Below are positions 57,001-64,000 of a stretch of 64,000 nt of DNA, in pieces. Source of the stretch: Heterocephalus glaber (taxonomy: Eukaryota; Chordata; Mammalia; Rodentia; Bathyergidae). A program made the position numbers and the translations under genes. The notes under the pieces are model-generated. The model was not told the origin of the DNA and searched no databases. It saw only the letters and a list, made by a program, of their open reading frames with translations. The first letter of the stretch is position 1. Each line of letters starts with the position of its first letter. Where the stretch lies: assembly GCF_000247695.1 (NCBI RefSeq), contig NW_004624742.1, positions 10,817,149 to 10,881,148 of the forward strand. Direction: 5' to 3'.

Positions 57001-58508
57001 GGGCACTTTAACCACACCCAAGGATGTTTATGAGAAAGTATCTTTTGTTTCTTCAGGATATGTCCCAATAATTATTTACAGACTTATTTCCCATTTACAC
57101 TATGAAGGTCTTTTAAGAATCATAAAATCTAAAAAAACATACTCAACATATAATTTTTATTACATTAAATGTGTTGGTATTTGAGGAATGGTAGCACTGT
57201 CCACATAATAATAAAGAGGAAAAAAAATCTGTGTCCATCTTTTGGAGCTTCTGGATTCTTTTAATTAAACACTAGAGGCAATGACTCAGGCTGTTGATCA
57301 TGTTATTTTCCTCCAGAAAATGTAGTTTCCACATCTTAATGCAGGTACATTACTAGCACTAATTCTATGCTCAGTTATGACTCATTTCTAGCAGAACAAA
57401 AACATTCGCCTTGCCTTTTTCCCTCTCTTTAAAATCTCTTCTGTTGCTCTATTTTCTGAGTTTTATTATTTCTTTCAACATCATTCTTCTTGATCTAGTA
57501 CTTTCAAATGATTATCAGCACATTAGCTGAAGGTTCTTTATTCTTAGGCTTCAGGTTACAATCCACCCTGAAGGTCCTGTTCACAGCTTTAATAGCTTTT
57601 GCAAAGTCTTAAGTCTTGTAGAGACTGACCCACGGGTGGAACTGAGAATAGTAGTTCCAAAGCTATTGCCTCAGCTCCAAAACCTACAGTATACTGTAAC
57701 TGAGGATTGGGAAATGGACAAACTCTGATGCCTAGGTCAGCTGGATAAATGAAGCATTCTTAGCAAAGAACTGGTACTCCTTACAGATCCCTGAAAATTC
57801 TAAGCAACAGACTACTTACAGAAGAATAGATTAGAATTTTACATGTTAAAAGTCTACTAAGCAATGGTTAGATAATCTCCCAAACAAAGCAACCAATATC
57901 AAGATGAGAAAGGATATACAATCAAGTGACTATCATCTATAAAGGCTGATCCAAGAAAAAGTGAGTACTAAGTGAAAAACTTAGTACCTTAAAAAGTGGA
58001 AACACATGCATAAATTTGTCCTTAATAAATATTTTTCTTTATTCCCCGCTCCTTTAACAAATACCATGGACTTATATATATATGTTAGGTACTATTATAA
58101 GCACACAGGTTTCTGCTCTTAGGAATCTAACATTTCAATTAGAAAACCATAAAACAATTTAATGATAGGGACACAAAGATTATGGAGAGAACAACATAAG
58201 TGATTCTATTGTTTATGAGTGACATAATTAATATAAGTAAAGAGAAAGAATTAATTCTTCAGTGAGAGAGGGAAACAGGAAAATCAAGGGAGGCGGGGGT
58301 GGGGTGGGTTGAGGAATGAGTGACTTGGGCCTGGAAAGGGAAGCAGGAGTTAAGATGAAAAGACATGGCATCTATGAGCAGGAAACAAATGACTGTGACG
58401 GAACTGTAAGATATGGTAAGAATGGGAAGAAATGGGAAGAAAATGGTTAAGCTGTGTAAATAACTACGTAAAGTGTATATAGTGCCCTGCTGATTTATCT
58501 TCCATTTG

Positions 58509-58515
<7 letters not shown>

Positions 58516-58539
<24 letters not shown>

Positions 58540-58618
58540 TTTTGGTACTGGAGATTGAACTCAGGTCCTTGTGCTTGCGCAGCAGGCGGCAAAACCATTG
58601 AGCTAAATCCCCGGCCCT
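58516..58618 (-). repeat. ID SINE with (ATT)n tail
   Basis: An ATT microsatellite of about ten units has grown in the tail, then GGTACTGGAGATTGAACTCA, the GCGCAGCAGGCGGC core and ATCCCCGGCCC. CATTTGCATTATT on both sides is the target duplication. Confidence 0.93.
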
Positions 58619-58662
58619 CATTTGCATTATTTGTATAGTCACTAGCATCACCTTTATGTACT

Positions 58663-58746
58663 TTTTTTTTTTGGTACCAGGGATGGAACTCTGGACCTTG
58701 CGCTTATGAGGCAGGCACTGGAACCACTGAGCTAAATTCCCGGCCC
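58663..58746 (-). repeat. ID SINE
   Basis: TTTTTTTTTTGGTACCAGGG to GCTAAATTCCCGGCCC; flanking TATGTAC / TATGCAC is the target duplication. Confidence 0.92.
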
Positions 58747-61069
58747 TATGCACCTTTTTTTAATTGGTAGAAATCCTTAATTTATATTTAATAGTCAAGA
58801 GTAGATTAACAGAAAAAAATTAACAGATCAGTATTTTAAAAATCTGTATTAGGTCACTCTGTGAAAAGTACTCTTCCAGTAACAAAAGAACATGGTCTCT
58901 ATTACACTGAACTAACTGAAAAGTAGTATCTACAGTATAAATCCACAGGCTAATTTTGCTAAGCTTTGTCTTAAGAGAGTTTTTAGGAACACACTAGAAT
59001 TAACACATTCATGACTGGGGCCCAATTCATATGTCTCGCTGCTGAAAAGACTGATAAAAGTGATTAGATCTATTTGTAGCAGCAGTGGTATCAGCTGCCC
59101 AATGGGACAGTAATGCATGTACTACCAGAGGTGGCGGGAATGTGTTAAAGGTGCAGAGCAGAAATTACTAAAACATTATATAATAGTGATTAAAGGAACA
59201 GTCACTGAATTTATCTGGCACAAGCTAGGATTCAGGGCAAGCTTTTCTTTGACAGTATTTTAAAGAACTAATAATTAGAAAGTTAATGATTTGGAAGATA
59301 CAGTAACATTTCAATCTTTAAGTCAAAAGGTCTCTATTTAAAAATTTTTTTGTGACTCTCATGATACTATCTTGTAGGTATCTCTTATTAAATGTATCCT
59401 TTAGAGAAAAAAAGACAGAGTATAAGAAAATAGAGCATTTACAGGCCATGTATTTGTATAAATCTGTGCCCAAGAAAGACAGCTATGTAAATTGACTTAC
59501 TACACAAGAGTCTACAAACATAATAGTTTTTCTACTTTCTAGTTCAGAAGATCAAAATAAAACAAAAGGAAACCTTTCACATAGATGAGAAAATCTGAAT
59601 GCAGAAAACCTGTTTAGAAAATAGAAGATCCCCATGAGCAATGTATTTTAAGTACCAGTAATGACTTTTACCTGATGTTTATTGCATTTCTATGAGTGAA
59701 AATGATTATTTTCCACTATATCCACATCTGTCCTTCACATTTCAGCACATTATACATGGTTTTGTTTTATCTTCTGTTTTTAAAATGTTTTTTTCAACAA
59801 GATCATTACATCTTTCTTATACTTTGGAATTATTAATGTCAGGGCTTTAACATATATTTAAAATTTCTATACACTAAGCAATGCATTTTATATCAGTACT
59901 CAAAAGAATCTTATAGGCGTGAATCATAATTTTAATGAATAAGTTGAGACTCAGTGATTAAACATTTTGCCTATGGTGTCAAATGACTCAATCTCTAACC
60001 TAAGTCTTTACTACAATATATTACACTTCCATTAAATACTTGCTGATTTTAATAAAGTAGTATTTCTTAGTTTTGTTATCTTTATCCAAATATAGTCTAT
60101 GTTTCTTTGTTCCTATATATTTGTTTACAATACTCTTAGGCAGTTATCTCTTCCAGTCCACCTCTGCTTCCTGTGTGACACTGAATAATTATTTACAGTG
60201 GACTAAATGCTATCTTCAATAAAATGAGGGGGGCACATAATAAGAGAACTACTAAACATTACATTTTTAACCTGAAGTAAGTTTAAATTTTATTATCCAA
60301 GTGTGTAAGTTTAAAGGATACAATATTTTCTATAATTTATTTTTATGGGGGCTAAAGGTTTTTTCCTTATCATTAATCAGAAGGAATGCTGTATTAAGAA
60401 AACAAAAGAGAATATTTAATACATCTTTCTCTAAAAAATTTTAAAGGGTACATCTACTACAGAAAAGTGTAAGTTATCTGAATTAAATTAGAAAGATTTA
60501 AATTACGAATAAAAATGTTTATATAGTATATATATTTTCTTCTATTACAAGATGACCAACCTCTGACATAGCTCTTGCCCTGAAGGATTTTATGTTCCAG
60601 CTAAGATAATATATACTGCTTTAACACACACATAAAATTACAATGATGACACCCTTTTCAGAAAGACAAAAGTCCTATTATTTTTTTTAAAAGATCTCTT
60701 TCCCAGTTTCTAAAAATTTCAGAATTAATAAAAAATTTAATTTTCAACATCTTCAGGTCCAAAATTATTACTGACTTTGTAGTCTTTTTGATAAACGTGT
60801 TAATCAGAAACTAGTTGATTTAAGCATGTATTTTAATCAATGAACAGCAGAACAGTTTAAGAATGTGAAGACAACCTGTAATGAAAATCGGAATGTAAAT
60901 AAGTCAGAGAAATCCAAACCCCTAAAATATAAATTGATATAGAATTTTTCATAATATTTATACGAATTGGCATAACAACAAAGTTGAATCCTCTCTCCTT
61001 TGTGCATTTTCTCTAAATACTACTTTAAGAGACTGTCTTTGAATTAGATGCAGTATTCCAGGCACTGTA

Positions 61070-61104
61070 ATCGTGCGTGCGTGCGTGCATGCGTGTGTGT
61101 GTGT
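61070..61104. repeat. Simple repeat (GCGT)n then (GT)n
   Basis: CGTGCGTGCGTGCGTGCATG followed by CGTGTGTGTGTGTG; alternating purine-pyrimidine, able in principle to adopt Z-DNA. Confidence 0.9.
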
Positions 61105-61292
61105 AGGGGTGTCCGGGACTGAACTAAAACCTTTGAACTGAGCTCCATCCCTGGCCCTCCTTTTAAATGTTTTTATTTTGAGACAGTCTTGCTAAATTGC
61201 CCATGCTGGGCTCAAACTTGTAATTTTCCTGCCTCGGCCTTCCAGAGTTCTGTGATTACAGGTGTGCTCCATCATGCCTGGGTTATTCCTTC
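61105..61292 (-). repeat. B4-like SINE
   Basis: ID half with GTCCGGGACTGAACTAAAAC and ATCCCTGGCCC, then B1 half GAGACAGTCTTGCTAAATTG to TTACAGGTGTGCTCCATCAT; minus strand. Confidence 0.8.
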
Positions 61293-61538
61293 TTTCACTA
61301 CAACACAGACACATAGCCCACAGTATGAAATAAGGAATGTGGACTCCATGCTTTGCTGTACAAGAAAAAAAAGACAAATAAAAAGGGTGCATGATCAAAG
61401 ATATCTATTTAATATTAATTCGAATGATCCACTCTCTAAGGTAAAAATAATACTCAAAGTAATCTAAGTTTCTTGGGGGAGAATACATAATAAATTCTGA
61501 ATATATATTAATAAATCATAAAGTAGATCTTTCTCCTT

Positions 61539-61815
61539 TGGTTCTCAATTTTGGCTTTTTAGCATTACTTGGGGAGAATTTTGAAAACACTGCTGCCTGA
61601 TCCAATGTCTAAGATTTTAAAGTCATCGAACTAAGTTGCAGTCACTATAATGGCTTTTTTTTTTTCTTGGTACGTACTGGGGATCAAAGTCAGGACCTTG
61701 AGCTTGTGAGGCAGCTGGCAGCACCACTGAGCTAAATCCCTGGCACTATAATGGCATTTTTAAAGATTCCCTGGGTAAATGTTAAGGGCAGTTAAGGCTG
61801 AGAACCACTGTTCTA
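61539..61815. repeat. MER5/Charlie-like hAT remnant carrying an ID insertion
   Basis: Left end TTGGTTCTCAATTTTGGC, right end GGCTGAGAACCACTGTTCT, with AGCATTACTTGGGGAGAATT inside. The ID at 61655-61743 split it, since the 12-bp CACTATAATGGC is duplicated around the ID. Confidence 0.7.
61655..61743 (-). repeat. ID SINE
   Basis: Oligo-T, TTGGTACGTACTGGGGATCA to GAGCTAAATCCCTGG; target duplication CACTATAATGGC at 61643-61654 and 61744-61755, identical. Confidence 0.93.
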
Positions 61816-62087
61816 AATTCATAAGTAATTATTAAAATATGCGTCACTTGGGTTGAGTGCAGTGGGCATCAGTTCCTTCTTTGGCCCATTTAGAAATTCT
61901 GGTTGCTAGTATTGTCACTTCAGTATGCTGGAGATTTGCTTCAAACATATTGTGGTGTTGTTCGATCATTAATTTGTCTTCAAAATATATTTAAGTAATT
62001 GGCTTAGTTGTCTGTTAATTTTAAACATAATAGCGCAGCAAATAGGAGTACACTGACTGGGTGTGGTTTAATAAAAAGGACTTTAGT

Positions 62088-62164
62088 GGCTGGGGATTTA
62101 GCTCAGTGGCTCTGAGCCTGCCTCACAAGTGCAAGGTCCTGAGTTTGATCCCCGGTACAGGGCG
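62088..62164 (+). repeat. ID SINE without a poly-A tail
   Basis: GTGGCTGGGGATTTAGCTCA to GTTTGATCCCCGGTACAG; GGCGGGAG instead of an A-run follows. GACTTTAG occurs on both sides. Confidence 0.88.
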
Positions 62165-62649
62165 GGAGACGACTTTAGAGACATTTATAGTTTGGCATTA
62201 CCTTAAAAATACTTAAGAAATAGGACAAATTGAAAACAATCTTTTAGATTTTCTAAATACTTAATTTATGCTGTACAGGAACATAAAGTTCAGATTAACA
62301 AACTATGTTCTACAGTTTATTAAATTAACACTAATAACACCAAAAGTATGTAAACATAGTTTTAAGTAACAGTAAACATGTTTTTATATCATGAGAAAAT
62401 TTATGGATTTTGAATGAGGCATGCTTTATTAAAATGTGAGACAAGGCAAAATATTACAATTTAAATTCTATAAAGGAAACAAGACTTTAGAAGGGTGAGA
62501 GAACTGTTTGGCCAAAGTAGAGCTCCAGGTAGGGTCTAACAGGAGCTAGTTGGTGGCAGCATCATATTCATCTTTCCACCTCCAGCTTAGACACACCACT
62601 GTGTTTGCTGAAATAAACTGAAGATCAAGGCCAACCTCAGAACTATTTT

Positions 62650-62737
62650 TTTTTTCTTTTTTTGGTACCGGGGATCGAACTCAGGTCCTTGCGCTTGCGC
62701 AGCAGGCAGCAAAACCACTGAGCTAAATGCCCGGCCC
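62650..62737 (-). repeat. ID SINE, GCGCAAGCGC subfamily, young
   Basis: Oligo-T, GGTACCGGGGATCGAACTCA, CTTGCGCTTGCGCAGCAGGC to GCCCGGCCC; the long target duplication CCAACCTCAGAACTATTTT is identical on both sides. Confidence 0.94.
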
Positions 62738-64000
62738 CCAACCTCAGAACTATTTTGAAGACATTTTTTCTTTAGAAAATGGCTGGTTTTCATAAAATTC
62801 ATTGTATAATATTCATAATAACTTCAGAAAAAATGTTAGAAAATTAAAATAAACCCTCTCCCTAAGTAATTTAGTTTGAAAAAATTTAGAAAGTATATGC
62901 TTTTATTTTAAAAATAGTGAGCACAGATTTGCTTTAATATCAAGTCAAATTAAAAATGTATTTCTTATTCCTTTATCCACTTGAAAAGTTTATCAAAAAA
63001 ACAGTAATTTACAAATGAATATTTGGCACCAAAAATAAAAGTATTCAACTAGGATAAATGTGGTTCTAAACTAAGAAGTCCCTATGGACAGATACTTGGG
63101 TCTCATTTACCAATGTATCTTTCAAAGCCAATTGCACAGGAGGTACTCTAAAAATGTAGGCTATCGAACAATTTAGTGATTTCCCTCTAGCATTACTCAA
63201 GATAGCTACTGTACATAATGTTGAAAAAAATAGAGATAATAAAATTATTTAACTTGTCAAATAATTCTTGTTGCCATTCACTGAGTAAAATTTGCATATG
63301 GGTAATAATTTGATTGGCTAAAATATAAAAATTAAGATGATGTATTATGTGAGAGAGGAAAAAGCAAGAGTTGATTCCTTAGGATACACAATCTAATTAA
63401 AGAGGTGAAAACCAGAGTCATGGAATTTTAGAGCTTCAAGGGACCTTACATAGTAATTCATTAGAAGAAAAATGCTACATAATACAAAACTGAAAAGTGA
63501 CACAGAATTTCCCATTAAGTTCTTCTGCTTTGAGAAGATGGACTTGAAGGAAGGAAAAATTAGCAGAAAAGGAGGGAGGACATTTATAATGAGTTTACTC
63601 ATCTCCATGAACAAAAGCCTGGAGTTAGTCAAGTACAAGATAGTTTGGAAGTTAAAAATATCAGAATACAGTTTTTACATAACCGAGAGAGAAGATCAGA
63701 TGGTAAAGAATTACTTAATGCTCAACCAAGGAGTTTAGGCTGAAAAGATTGATTCTAAGAACTATTAAACTGCTATTAAGACACGAGTAAAATAATTTAG
63801 CGAAGATAAACTAAAAAATGCTTTGTATCCTATTTTGAAGTAAAGAACAACCAGTACCCAGATTAAGAATAAATATTCCAACTCATTTATACATTCTACC
63901 TTAACATTCTTTTTAAAGTATCAAGGTTTATAAACAAATTTTAGAATGGAATGACCCCCATTTATACATTTCAGTAATTTGAGTTGACTTTTTTTTTTAA

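Larger units (their letters stand above)
56463..64000 (-). other. SH3GLB1 intron 1 (partial)
   Basis: More than 7.5 kb of AT-rich intron reaching the window edge. No CpG-rich sequence or exon 1 coding text was found. It holds a MIR remnant, seven ID or B4-like SINEs, a MER5-like element and short simple repeats. Confidence 0.85.

Noticed and set aside
56463..64000. Search for SH3GLB1 exon 1 and promoter
   Set aside because: No CpG-rich sequence and no text for the N-terminal 24 residues was found on the minus strand up to the edge.
1..64000. CRISPR arrays, operons, bacterial mobile systems
   Set aside because: Nothing of the kind is present. The recurring units are SINEs and microsatellites of a mammalian genome.

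Overview
The window is vertebrate nuclear DNA from a rodent. It is AT-rich, with intron-split coding sequence, no operons, and dense SINEs. The SINEs are tRNA-derived ID elements, 7SL-derived B1 elements whose body carries a 29-bp internal duplication, and ID+B1 (B4-like) composites. Many ID copies have near-perfect target-site duplications, so the family was active recently. ID dominance together with 29-bp-duplication B1 suggests a non-murid member of the mouse-related clade, perhaps a castorimorph (beaver or kangaroo-rat group). That placement is inference and species cannot be fixed from the sequence.

The right half (about 32.9-64 kb) is one protein-coding gene on the minus strand: SH3GLB1 (endophilin-B1, Bif-1), an N-BAR plus SH3 protein of membrane curvature, autophagy and apoptosis. 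Eight constitutive coding exons were placed to the base. They total 1026 nt including the stop. Adding the 24 codons expected from exon 1, which lies beyond position 64000, gives the usual 365-residue protein. Three further intronic segments look like alternative exons: a 39-nt exon (13 codons, possibly extendable by 16 more through a second donor), a 24-nt exon (8 codons), and an 18-nt microexon candidate between exons 2 and 3. The 39- and 24-nt exons add 8 or 21 residues, matching the known long isoforms Bif-1b and Bif-1c.

The left half (about 1-28 kb) has no intact gene. It holds a processed UQCRB pseudogene, several LTR-type repeats including nested ones, a hAT-type miniature transposon with an 8-bp target duplication, ancient MLT1, MIR, L2, L1M and MER5 remnants, and a 100-N assembly gap inside an L1 3' end. 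From human 1p22.3 gene order one would expect this side to run toward SELENOF, with exon 1 and its CpG island just off the right edge; neither is visible. Between about 28 and 32.9 kb the sequence probably includes the long SH3GLB1 3' UTR, but its end could not be located.

I found no novel multi-gene system. The most informative items are the SH3GLB1 alternative-exon cluster, the TIR elements with clear target duplications, the nested LTR insertions, and a 400-bp-spaced inverted repeat near 20.1-20.6 kb.
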